Assembly (NCBI GenBank): GCA_023213395.1
Contig: CM041465.1
Coordinates: 239,327,741-239,391,740, forward strand
Length of the DNA: 64,000 nt
Direction: 5' to 3'
Source of the DNA: Cycas panzhihuaensis
Taxonomy: Eukaryota > Cycadophyta
Below, piece by piece: positions 10,644-21,199 of the stretch (the first letter of the stretch is position 1; each line of letters opens with the position of its first letter). The notes beneath the pieces are model-generated. The model ran no database searches and was not told the origin of the DNA. It saw nothing but the letters and a program-made list of their open reading frames with translations. Position numbers and translations under genes: made by a program.

Positions 10644-13150
10644 TGAAACACTCTCCGCGGGAATGTGATCCTACGTCTAGCAAAGAAATACAAAACACAA
10701 CACAGACTGGGCTAGACAGCGAGGATCTCACCTCGTGGGTCGTCCGTCTTATTTGGGCCTTGAGTGCACGGCTGAGGTGCTGGTTGCTTCCTGTGGCCAG
10801 GTGCGAGGCAGGCCTTCCTACCCTTCGGATGGCCGGGAAGGGAAAAGAATCCTCGCGCGTCGCTACTTCTCAAGGCAATGAGAAGGCGATGAGGGGACAA
10901 CCAACCAAAAGTATAAAGAATACGGGGTAGAATGCAGCTAGGGGATACAACGCAAACAAATCTTCTATTCCTATGTTATGCAATGTAAAGAAATAGTACG
11001 AGCAAGCGAATACACAATAAAAGGTTGTTTTCTTCTTTCCTTTATGTTCCTTTATCTATGACAGTAAATGCAAAGAAACATAAAAGCATAAAGAAAATAT
11101 GAAAGGTATGCGAAGAATACCTGGATCCCGTGATTCGAGCAGGCGGATTTCCCTCCTTGGTTGCGCTCCTCTCCTCCTCCCGCGCATGCAACGTCGATCG
11201 CAGACAACGAAGGGGGTGCACTTACCTCCCAAAAGCATGCAAGGACTAAGCGAAATGAAGGAAGCAGCAAAGCTCAACCAAAGGAGAAGAAATACCATAT
11301 GGGGCCGAAGCAGCAGGTCGATCTCGCGATGATTCCTCCAACGCAATCACGCGATAATCCCAACAAACGCCTTCCTCTCGGGAGAGAGGCTACGAAGCAC
11401 AACAAGATATATGTATATATGGTAATAACATCAACTAAGCTAGCAAAATGTAGTTAAGCACTAAAGCATAACAAAATGAAAGCAGAATCGTATGGTAAAC
11501 ATGCAAGCTATCATACACCACAAAGCATGCTATGGGATCGAGTGTAGCCTCGGGATGGCTAACTCACCCACGAGAGGTCTCCACAGGGTATAGGGAAAAC
11601 AGTGCTAGCATGCGGCAAGATGAGTCATGTAGTAACAAATTTCCTACACCAAGAGGGAAACTCAACCCAACTCTCCAAGGCTTCCCTAGCTCCGTTTCCT
11701 AAGAAAGCATGGGTGCTAAAGGGGGAGGATAAGGGGCGGAACCCTTGAGGAGAAGGACGGCAATGGGGGACGGAACCCCGCCTATCTCCCTCAAATCCTC
11801 GTGAAAACCCTTTATGCCGGCTAGCTTAGGAAATGGCGAAGGAGGAAGCTAAGAGGAAGAGGATGGGTTTCAAGGAAATACAAGAAAATGCACCCAACCT
11901 AGGGCGACTATAGTAAGCCACAACTAGCTAAAATTACTTGCATCAAATGACAAAGGAGATCCCAAAGAAAGTTCACGCAAAGAGGAGAAGAGCTTGCAAA
12001 TAGAACAACAAAAAGCAAGGAAAAATGCACCAACAAGAGACAAGAAATACCTTGAATGAAGGAGAGCATGCATGCATGCACTTGGCCACTTGGATCAGCA
12101 GCATAAACAATGTCTAAAGGCTGGTTTTAAGTGTCCTTTGCAAGAAGATGAAAGGAGGAAGCTCCGTGCAAGATGGGAGCTAGAAGTTGTCCTTTGGAGT
12201 AGTCTTTCTTGTGAAGAAATGCTTTGGATCTTTGAGTATTTGTATGAGGAAGTGGAGCTTGTGATGGAGAGAGGCGTGGGGCGTGATGGCCTGCAACTCC
12301 AGCTGGTAGTAGCCCACTTCACCTCTCTCTGCTCAACTGCTATACATGAAAATCCTTAGTTTCTGTGTTTTCCTTTGTCTTTTAGTAGAGAGTTTTTGCT
12401 TGGAAGTCTAGAAAAGTGAACTCAAGAATGAGGCAAATGAATGAAAAAAGAGGTTTTATGCCTTGGGCACAGCAAGTGAACGTTGGGGGCCCTCGGGCGC
12501 CTCCAATGGATTCGAGCCACTTGGCGGTTCGCAAAAACGGCCAGCATCGTGGTTTCTTTTTCAAATTTTAGCGATCGTCTGGCGGCAAACTTGGCGATGC
12601 AGCTAAGTTTACAGCGATGCATGCCGTATGCAAACTTTGTGGTACCGCTAAGTTTCTTGTTGATCTGATTTGAAAAAGAGAAAAAACAACCTAAAAGTCA
12701 TAAAATCAGCTTTTAAGGTAAGAACAAAGTGAGCATGAATTAAATCAAGCGGGAAGGCCGAGGCGGTGGGCAAGTACTCAAAATGGTGCAAAGAGCCCTA
12801 ACTAAGGGTTAAACCGGCTTAGGAAGGGTTTGCAACATAAGTGGCATGTGGCAATAAGGACAAAGCAGTGGCAGGAGCATCTCGAAGACCATGGAGACAT
12901 CGTGGTGGTGGTCATCGCCATACGGTGTCGCATCCGCTTATGGATGCCCATTGTGAGTCGTCATAGGCTAAGAGGTGCCGTTAGGCTGGCATGCATTATG
13001 AGCAGCAAGCGAGCAATGCGTGCAGGCAGGCACATGTCAATCAAACTATTCTAAATTCCCTTAGCAAACATAAGTAAGAAAAGTAAGAACATATACCTGC
13101 ACAAACCTGTGTCGATGCGTCCCGAGTCCATTCCCACTAGCTGGGAAACA
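10644..13150 (-). repeat. A 5' LTR (right copy)
   Basis: This is the direct repeat of 2978-5476. It starts TGAAACACTCTCC and ends TGGGAAACA, followed at once by the GTATG target duplication. It is slightly longer than the other copy. Being the 5' LTR it should hold the element promoter. The GGTACC-core motif region lies near 12570-12655, about 500 bp into the LTR in element sense. Confidence 0.95.
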
Positions 13151-13628
13151 GTATGCTTCTATCCTTTACCTTTGTTACTTCTCCAGAAAGGTAAATCGAA
13201 GCATCTATTTTTCACTACATGACTGATTAATACATTTGAGCAATCATCTTGCATCCGCTGCTTGATCATATTACTTGACACTATTCTAGCCTCTGATGAC
13301 CATGGGAAATGTATCCTAATGGCACTCCACAACCCTCCTATGCACCTCCATATTGTATCAAGTAATAACTAGTCTATGTGATCCGTTCACACCCCCATTG
13401 CCATATCACAACCCTTAGTGCCTCACTAGGTATGATTAGTATATTCCTATCCATTTGTCAACTTCTTGGGAGCCCTATCTCTCTAGTGCTCCATCTAGTC
13501 TAGGTCATCTCTTTTTTATGATTGTCCTAAGCCACTTGGTCAAAGGGTTAGGCCTTCCTAGGCTTAGGGTACCCTCCTTTAGGGCTCCCAGCTCCCTATT
13601 TTCCTTTTGTTTTACATTCTATCACCGC

Positions 13629-13685
13629 ACCATGACAAATGTCATGGTACTACAGTAAACTCTGCAGTACCGCAAAGTTTACTAT
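13629..13685 (+). promoter_or_regulatory. Inverted-repeat module in B LTR U3
   Basis: Two inverted repeats sit side by side. The first is perfect, ACCATGACA, two bases, TGTCATGGT (13629-13648). The second is imperfect, with TAAACTCTGCAGTACCGC and AAAGTTTA. Related modules with a GGTACC or AGTACC core occur at matching places in the LTRs of A, C, S and D, and upstream of the antisense gene in C and D. The role is unknown; a protein binding site or an RNA hairpin are both possible. Confidence 0.6.
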
Positions 13686-13817
13686 GGGGCAACTATCATA
13701 AAACATTTTTTTAAATCTTTCGTGGCAATTTTTGCATTTTTCGCGAACTTGCCATGTGGCTAAGTCATACCCCGAGTCCTAGATTGACCCTAATTGTCTA
13801 ATTAAGCTAGGGTTAGA

Positions 13818-13824
13818 TATAAAA
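13818..13824 (+). promoter_or_regulatory. Probable TATA box of B LTR
   Basis: TATAAAA lies about 130 bp downstream of the inverted-repeat module, in the GCTAGGGTTAGATATAAAACC context. C and D show the counterpart near 35175 and 50129 on the minus strand (GGTATAAA). It is the likely element promoter. Confidence 0.6.
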
Positions 13825-15117
13825 CCCAAAAAAGACTTTATTTCCATCTCTTCCTCCACCTTTTCTCCTCTCCTCTTTCACTTTTACAAGTGATTTTCTA
13901 TAAGAGTACCCTGCAACATCTAGCACACCTATGTCCTAGCCTAATATCTACCCTCTACAACTCAGATCCATAGCAACAGGCTTGAGACAAAGATTCTCCA
14001 TGTAAGGACGTGCTCCAAAACTCACTTGCATACACAAGCATTAGGTTTCATCAAGTCTTCCTTCAGGTTTCATAGCCTATACAGGAATCCACCTACAAAC
14101 CTCATAGGACTACCTTTCTTTATCATTTTCTCAGGTAGATCTGCTACCAATTTGCCCATAGTAGGTACTATTCCATTTATATTTCATTTTGTTCCTTTTA
14201 GTTTCCCTAAAAGAGATTAGAATACCCTATACATCTCTCTTTTCTTAGTTTTTTGCTTCAAATATAGGAGGCATCCCCTCTGTTTTTCCTTATCTGTCCT
14301 CCTTACCTTCCTGCTCTCTCCTAGTTTCTCTAAGGAGGCTATGAGGAGAGGTCCCAAAAGGGTGAGAGAAAGGAGCTAAGGTGGGTTCCACACCCAACAA
14401 GGCCTACTCCTCAAGGGAAACCCCCTTTTCCCCTTTTCCTCTTCCTCTTTTGTGTCTCCCTTAGGCTACTAGAGAGCTCTCAGAAGAGAGGCCATCACTA
14501 GTATTAGTGTACGTAGCCCATTGCTGCGCTAGTTCCAGGCATGGGCACCTTACATGGGTAGAGTTTCCAACCCTTAGTTGTACCATACATCACTTTTGGG
14601 TATTGGCTTAGTCAAAAGTTACAAGCGTTGCACTTCGTAGCCTTTGCAACATCGATAACATTTGTAACCTTTGTGCAACCTATATCCTTGAACTTTTGCT
14701 TCTATTAGATTGTCTAAATCTATTGTTTATGTACTTGGATAGTGTGGAGGTTTGTGCATTAGAGGGTTAGTCATTCTGAGGCTAACCGTCCCTGTCCTTT
14801 TATCTTGTCTTGCTTGCATTGAGGAGGTTGGAGATTGTTTCTTAAATAAAAGTTTACTTTGATTGAAGTACTTTACTTGCATTATTTTGTGCACTTCACA
14901 TGCATATATATACATATATATTTGGCATCCTAGTAGCCCCTTAAGAAAGGGGGGAGTACTCTTTGATTGTAGGTTTTGCTATATTGTGCGCGGAGAAGAG
15001 AGAGATGCATTAATCTGGGTACATCTCTCTCGTTCTTTCCCTTGGTCATTTCCATCTTTTGCATAGTCCTTTCCTTTTCTTTTTTTCTACCTTTTCCATT
15101 TAGTTTGGGGAAGGTAA

Positions 15118-15122
15118 GGAAG
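15118..15122. repeat. Left target-site duplication of element G (GGAAG)
   Basis: GGAAG directly precedes the TG of G's 5' LTR and recurs at 19634-19638 after its 3' LTR. The flanks together rebuild the GGGGAAGGTAAGGAAGCCCC stretch seen in C's LTR near 33260. Confidence 0.95.
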
Positions 15123-15510
15123 TGTTGGGTGTAATGTCATCACTCAACTCCCTCTTACCTACCAGGATTGTGCACCTCAATTTAGACATATGATGCTCAA
15201 CATGTCAAGGTAAGTTAAGGTAAGTTGAGTTAGTTTCATTTGAGTTAAGTTAGTATTATTTTATTATTAATTTGAATTCAGGGGTTGAGGTTTCCTCCTC
15301 CCCAAACTATAAATGTTAAGGGTGTACAACCACAGGTATCTTTAGACACCACCTACTTTTGAGGAAGATTTGGAATACTCATTCTACTACAATGGATTGA
15401 ACATCAAGGCTCTCATGGTTTTGTGCTATTGTAATGGTGATACACTGTATTTGATGCAATCTTGATGCGAGCTTAGTTTGGCTCATAGTTTGCAAGCATA
15501 TTTTCCATCA
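15123..15510 (+). repeat. G 5' LTR
   Basis: Starts TGTTGGGTGTAATGTC and ends TTTTCCATCA. Its partner is 19242-19633, with few differences, mostly short indels near 15285-15330 and 15465. Confidence 0.96.
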
Positions 15511-15512
15511 TT

Positions 15513-15524
15513 TGGTATCAGAGC
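15513..15524 (+). promoter_or_regulatory. G primer binding site (initiator tRNA-Met)
   Basis: TGGTATCAGAGC lies two bases after the LTR end. This is the standard plant initiator tRNA-Met primer binding site. Confidence 0.97.
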
Positions 15525-18500
15525 AGGCGATTGCTGTCCTGCTGAAGCTTTGAAGAAGAGCACCAAGATCTACTGGCACTCTACAACAGTTTTTTTACAA
15601 GCAATATATATTAACTAGATTTATTTTCTGAAAATTTCTAGCAAGTTTTATATATTTTATTTCATTGATTTTGATTATTATTGAGCTATATTTACGGTTC
15701 AACAAATATTACGAGATCTATTTTGATTTGTGCGGATCTACAAAGGATTTTTCGACAAGTGATATACATTCAAGTTTATTCTTATATTTGAGTTATTTTC
15801 TATTAGATCTGCGGTTATCATATATTTTGATAGTTTACAAGTTTTTTCTACTTATTTGATATTTTTTGCGGTTGCAAAAGAGCATCAGTTCCATATAAAA
15901 GTTATCAAGTTTTTTCAGAGATCTACAATTTATTACTTTAGATCTGCTATTTTTTACTATAAATCTGCTTATTTCAACAAGTTTTCAATATTTTCTATTA
16001 TATTTGTTCATATCTGTGATATTTTTTGCTATAGATCTGCTATACTAAGGCCAGATCTACAACATTTACATAATATTTTTGCAGATCTACTGGCCCTCAC
16101 TTCAGATCTGCTAATTTCTATTATAAATCTATTTATTGTATCAGTTTTCAGATTTTATGCTATATTTAGCTCGGATCTACATATTTTCATTATATTTCGA
16201 CTATATTTTTCAAGATTATTCTGATTTATAGGTTTTGGGCATATTCGACAAATCGTTTTAGTTGCTCAACCGTCCGACGAACATAGCTATATATTTGCTC
16301 GTTGAGATTCTGGCGAGCTCACCGATCTGCTGGAGAAGACGGATCTGGATTCCATCCACTGTGAAGAAAGATCTCCCGCTCGGAAGTCTGCTCTCCATAC
16401 AGAAACCAGGTTCCTCGTTTCATTTTTTTATAAATAAATATTGATATATGCCTTCTATTTGGTTCAATATATATATGCCCAATAGATCTTGAGTGATCCT
16501 CTGTGTTAGCATAGCATTCCTCTGTTAGCATAACAGATCCCTCTCTTAATCATTTTGCAATTGATATATATTAATCTCAGTATATATTAGTCTACCTTCA
16601 GTCTCTGGTTCTTCATGCATTTGTATTGGCATCTATGCTTTATGCATTTGTGACGCGTTTGTGTGTATTGACTGTGTTGATTTCTCTACATGCTGATTGC
16701 ATTATTTGTGTTGATTCCTCTGCGTTAGCGTTTTGCCCAATCTCTGTCCCTTTATTAAGCTTCTTTGCGTTGGTGTATATATCTGCGTTGGCGTTTGGAT
16801 TCGGATCGTATTTGTGTGTCCGTATTTGGCATTTGCGTCCGCAGTTTGCGTTTGCATCCGTATGTCGCCCGTTTGGTCTGCGTGTTGCGTGGTCTGTATT
16901 TGACCTCCGTACATTGCCAGTTTGGTCTGCGTGTTGCGTGGTCTGTATTTGACCTCGACGTCTCTGCGTACCCGTTTGATCGCTGATCAGTTTAGCATCG
17001 TTCGGTGATCTTTGCCTATTATCGCCATTGTAATCGTTCAGTTTAGCATCGTTCAATTCGCATATCTCTATATCGTGCTTTATTGATCTCCGTACATAAA
17101 CATATATTTTGTATTTATTTATCTTTGTATTTGCGTCTTCATTGACATTGCATTTTGCGTTTCCAATCGGCGGAGTTGCCTTTGTATTTATTGCATTGCG
17201 TTCTTTTGGCGTTAATAAATTGGGATTCATTGCGTTGCCGTAACGCCTTTGTGCGTTATATATTTATTATTATCCTTCGTGTATTATTGTCTCGTTTTAC
17301 GTTTCGGTTTTTATTCTATGTTTTAAATTGAAATCGATTTTAAAAGTATTAAATTACATTTTTATCCCGACGAGCTAGTTCACCCTCTTGGCATTGGAGG
17401 TTTTACGCTTCTTGACTGGTCTTGGGTTCAATCCTAGCCCAGTACTTCCTCGAACCATTTTTTAATAAGTTTTTCATTTTGAACTTTATTTTTTTAAAAA
17501 TTTCATTTTTCCATAGGGTTATTGGCGCATTTTTGGCCATAACTTCTATTTGGCTCATCGGTTTCAGACGAAACCTACGCCATCAGATCAGAAATTTTCC
17601 GTAGATCAATTTCGACTGGTCATAAGACCAATTTGGTTCCCATTTGACCTCGTTTCAACCTTTTTAACATTGGACTTTCGAAATTTCAGCGTTTTTTGCA
17701 ATTTTAACAAAATCAGTTTTTGGACTGGCTGCCATTTATTGTTGGTAAATTGTTTTGTGTCTGAATTTCTTCTATAGCAATCTACGTCATATAGACTCCA
17801 ATACCCATCTTTTACTTTAATTTTTTGACTTTATTTTCACTGATTTTTTAATCGTTAAAATAAGAAATTTAGTTGATTTTGCCTGTTTCTTGATCATTCT
17901 CCATAAAGATACTTGTCACTGTTTTCAATATAACTTTTGCAATTTTCATCAGATTTCATTTCCGTCAGCTTTTTTGGGAAGCTGACTCATTTCTCTTCAC
18001 TGTGATATATTTTTTCATATATTTTGACATATTTTGCTTATATTTCAAATCAGCTAAAATTGAAGCATTTTACTGGCCTAAATCTGTTGTTTTTTACACC
18101 TGTTTAATATATTCTTTCAAATTTTTCAATTGGCAGAATATTAATTACTTTATCAATAATATTTGACCATTTGTTCAGCCTTTTCTAAAGATTAATTAGT
18201 ACTTTTATACAATTTTTGCCTACCCTGCTCCTGTTAAGCTCCATAAGGAGGTCCTTTCCTTTGGCTCATTCAAAACGTGACTTATTGGTATCCAATTTCA
18301 AAACCGTCTATTTTATTGGATTCACATTTCAGCAATCTTCATATTGATAAAATTTTAAACTATTCTGACCTCATTTAATATAGTTTTCAATCTATCAAAG
18401 TTGAGTATATATATTCATCCTAACAAGCTTGTCTTCTTTCAAAATTTTTAAAGAAAATTCTAGTTAATATTTCCTTGTTTACTCAAGATTTCTATTTGAT

Positions 18501-18538
18501 CTTATCATCATTTTCTTATTGATTAAATTACTTTCAAA
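15525..18538 (+). other. G 3-kb leader, T-rich, with repeated GATCT motifs
   Basis: No plus-strand coding domain is present. From about 15700 to 16200 the motif AGATCT followed by A/G-C, or a near variant, recurs about ten times. From 16600 to 17300 the DNA is rich in GCGTT/GTTTG words, and a 37-bp block is repeated with a 49-bp period (16871-16907 and 16920-16956). An antisense open frame here is Asn/Thr-rich and looks like a composition effect. Confidence 0.7.
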
Positions 18539-19310
18539 ATGGCACAATTCCCCATTTTCAATGGCCATAACTATTCACTATGGTATGATACTATGCACAC
18601 TTACTTTATTGAACGTGATCTTTTGAAGTATTTACAACATGAATGTGACCTTAGCCTTAAAGAAAACTTTAGAAAAGATAATGAAGTGTTAGGTTTATTA
18701 TTTTGCACTATGACTGATGATGTCTTTTCATTGGTTTCTGAATTTACAACATCTAAGCCTGTTTGGGATTTATTGATTTCTATTTATGGGGGAGATACCC
18801 CCAATGTATTTGATGAAACTTTTGATGAGCATGTGAGACAGGTGGCAGAACAGGTAGATTATGACAGCAATACCAATGAAGATTCAGATCAAATGCAGGA
18901 CCACCTTGTTGCACAAGGGTTTGATCCTCCATTTGAGGGGGAGCATCATGAAGACGAATCTTATGACATAACGAATAATGAACCTGGTGATATGACAACT
19001 GTTCAAAGCATAAAGAGTACAAAAGTTCAAGTCCAAATTACAGCTATTCATCTACTTTTGCATCAAGTTTCATCTGCCTATAGTCTTCCTACATCATTCT
19101 ATAATAAAGAAATATATGTGACTATAAGGGTGAGAAGCATTGACAAAGATCAAGATTGGAATTTTAAAGTTTTTTTCAAGTACCAGTTCCACAAGTTCAA
19201 GGAAAAGATACAAGTGTTCGTGCTGACATTAAGGGGGAGAATGTTGGGTGTAATGTCATCACTCAACTCCCTCTTACCTACCAGGATTGTGCACCTCAAT
19301 TTAGACATAT
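18539..19310 (+). CDS. copia gag N-terminal domain fused to a non-gag tail (element G)
   Basis: This is an open frame of 257 codons. Residues 1 to about 85 fit the plant copia gag start: FNGHNYSLWYDTMHTYF (the N-G-x-N-Y-x-x-W signature), then short-interval D/L positions and KPVWDLLISIYGGD. After that the protein becomes acidic and Gln-rich and shows no zinc knuckle or known domain. The frame then runs through the polypurine tract into the 3' LTR, so its last 25 residues come from the LTR. I infer an internal deletion that joined the gag start to a distant 3' segment of the parent element. Confidence 0.7.
19231..19241 (+). promoter_or_regulatory. G polypurine tract
   Basis: AAGGGGGAGAA lies directly before the TGTTGGG of the 3' LTR. 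Confidence 0.93.
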
Positions 19311-19633
19311 GATGCTCAACATGTCAAGGTAAGTTAAGGTAAGTTGAGTTAGTTTCATTTGAGTTAAGTTAGTATTATTTTATTATTAATTTGAATTCGA
19401 GGGGTTGAGGAGTTTCCTCCTCCCCAAACTATAAATGTTAAGGGGTGTACAACCCTGGTGTCTTTAGACACCACCTACTTTTGAGGAAGATTTGGAATAC
19501 TCATTCTACTACAATGGATTGAACATCAAGGCTCTCATGGTTTTGTGCTATTGTAATGGTGATACACTGTATTTGATGCAATACTGGTACAGAGCTTAGT
19601 TTGGCTCATAGTCTACAAATATATTTTCCATCA
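19242..19633 (+). repeat. G 3' LTR
   Basis: Partner of 15123-15510, ending TTTTCCATCA and followed by the GGAAG duplication. Confidence 0.96.
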
Positions 19634-20717
19634 GGAAGCCCCAACACCATTGCTCTACGCTACCTGCATGTGGGGAAAGGAAAATGGAAGTAAGTGTGGC
19701 ATAAGAGAATGTCCTTACTCAGTCGCTCAGTCCTCCAGGTACGCCATTCTTTTCTCTTCGTAGCTCTTTTACTTTTTGTCTTAAGCTTATTTATTTGCAT
19801 AGGTAAAACATAAAAAGGAAAAGGAGAAAAGGAACAAGTTTGTATCTACTACTTGTATATGCATGCTACACCCATATTTCTAAGAAAAAGCATGAGATAA
19901 AAACCATATCTTTATGCTTTCTTACTTGATTATATGCATTTTCTTCCAGTCTTACATCTCTTGCATGTATGCTTGCACTTGATTGACTTGCCTCCTTTAC
20001 TCCCTTTTCTCCCATTAAAAATGAAAAGAGAGTGAGGTTTTGTATTTAGGAGTAAACGAGAGTGTGTTTACTATCTTTATGGTATTTTATCTCTATTTTT
20101 ATAATAAACTTATACATCACTTCACCATCACATATAGAAGGTCAAACCCTTTACATGAAGGATGGTGGAAGCTTCTTTCGCTGTCGCTCTTTATTCCCCA
20201 AACTCACTTTAGGTGGGTTAACCTAAGGAAGATTTTTCCTCTAAGACATCCTCTTCTAACCCCATCACCCCTATACTAGTTAAGTAGCCTTGACATCTTC
20301 TCCTTTGGGTCAGTCCCGTGTGTGAGGTAGTTGTCTAATGCCATTCTTACAAGCGTGTGCCTCCTTCATCTCTTATCCAAATACATCTCACTCATATCCC
20401 TTCTATTTTTTGTGAGGATTCATTCCCTCATTCGGTACTACCCCTTCCTTCCAACCATCCAAGGGTGGGAGGACTTACTTTTTGAGATTACTCAGAAACT
20501 GAGGATATCCCTCACTCTTGCTTCCCTCAAAACAAAAATCTAGTTACCTAGAGGGGAGTTGTGTGCCATTCGTGGGTCCTGAACCTACGTTTTGACACAC
20601 GGATGCCTTGTGTGGGTGATTTCTATCACTTGCCAGATTGACTCTATATTTCAGAACCATTTGTTGACCAACCTAATCCTAACCAAGTGTGGTTACCATC
20701 CCATAGATATAATTCCA
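19634..20717 (+). repeat. B 5' LTR, third piece (end of LTR)
   Basis: This piece continues the LTR after G. The CCCCAACACCATTGCT start matches the reverse complement of C's LTR near 33230-33265. The stretch near 20440-20475 (CCATCCAAGGGTGGGAGGA) matches the LTR ends of D near 48210 and 60240. It ends TTCCA one base before the PBS. Together the three pieces give an LTR of about 3.1 kb. The GTA- and CTC-rich parts hold no gene. Confidence 0.85.
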
Positions 20718-20718
20718 T

Positions 20719-20738
20719 TGGCGACTATACTAGGGACC
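20719..20738 (+). promoter_or_regulatory. Primer binding site of element B
   Basis: TGGCGACTATACTAGGGACC follows one base after the LTR end. It is the counterpart of the A and D sites. Confidence 0.85.
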
Positions 20739-21199
20739 TGCTAGTAAGGGAATCATTCTTTCCCCCTTCCTATTGGTGTTACTTCCTCTTAGTAGCTCTC
20801 CCTTTGGGTTTTGTTGGGTAGCCCCTAACGTATACAACACTTTTTCTTTCCTTTCTTCCAACCAATAGGTAGAACTTGTATGCGATGATTCTCATGTCGC
20901 TTATGAGGTCTACCTCCACTGTTGGAAGACCCCTCATATCACCCCCTTCCTACATCAGATCCTAATTTGATTATGGAGGGATCTCTTTCAGATTGGGCAT
21001 ACCATACTTATGTGTCTGATTCACTTGAGCTTTCTACTTCCTTCCAAGGGTCTGCCTAAGGTAGCAAAGATCATATTTTTTATCCGGGTGACCAGCAACA
21101 CCCACAATCCCACCATCCCTCTACTCATGAAGTAGAGGCTTCGTCCCCTCTAGAGTTTCACCACCATAATGATGACTCTCATGAGGACCATCCTACAGG
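20739..21199 (+). other. B leader
   Basis: Non-coding sequence between the PBS and gag. It begins TGCTAGTAAGGGA like D's leader. No gene is visible. Confidence 0.6.

Larger units (their letters stand above)
2978..13150 (-). mobile_element. Complete non-autonomous Tat-like LTR retrotransposon A
   Basis: This 10.2-kb element is bounded by two direct LTRs of about 2.5 kb with TG...CA ends and a perfect 5-bp target duplication. Its polypurine tract lies beside the left LTR and its PBS beside the right LTR, so it reads on the minus strand. The internal region is only about 5.2 kb. It holds gag, a decayed protease, an Arg-rich frame and a seven-unit tandem array, and it lacks RT, RNase H, integrase, the second RNase H and the antisense PMD gene. 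It is clearly richer in CpG than its surroundings, which fits a recent insertion. It needs pol functions from another copy to move. Confidence 0.93.
13151..15122 (+). repeat. B 5' LTR, second piece
   Basis: After the GTATG duplication the sequence continues B's LTR. It matches in reverse complement the LTR of C, for example 14230-14450 against 34540-34740, and those of S and D. The piece contains the inverted-repeat module, a TATA box and pyrimidine-rich stretches. It ends at the GGAAG target duplication of element G. Confidence 0.88.
15123..19633 (+). mobile_element. Small copia-like element G with gag only
   Basis: G is 4.5 kb with two LTRs of about 390 bp, a perfect 5-bp target duplication, an initiator-Met PBS and a polypurine tract. 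Between the PBS and the only coding region is a leader of about 3 kb. The coding region has the N-terminal part of a copia gag. No protease, integrase, RT or RNase H is present. This layout resembles the non-autonomous class called TR-GAG. It must borrow pol from another element. Confidence 0.9.

Noticed and set aside
16640-17230. 196-codon open frame on the minus strand in the leader of G, rich in Asn, Thr and Ala
   Set aside because: It is antisense to the GCGTT-rich leader, low in complexity, without any domain, and its composition follows directly from the repeated words there.
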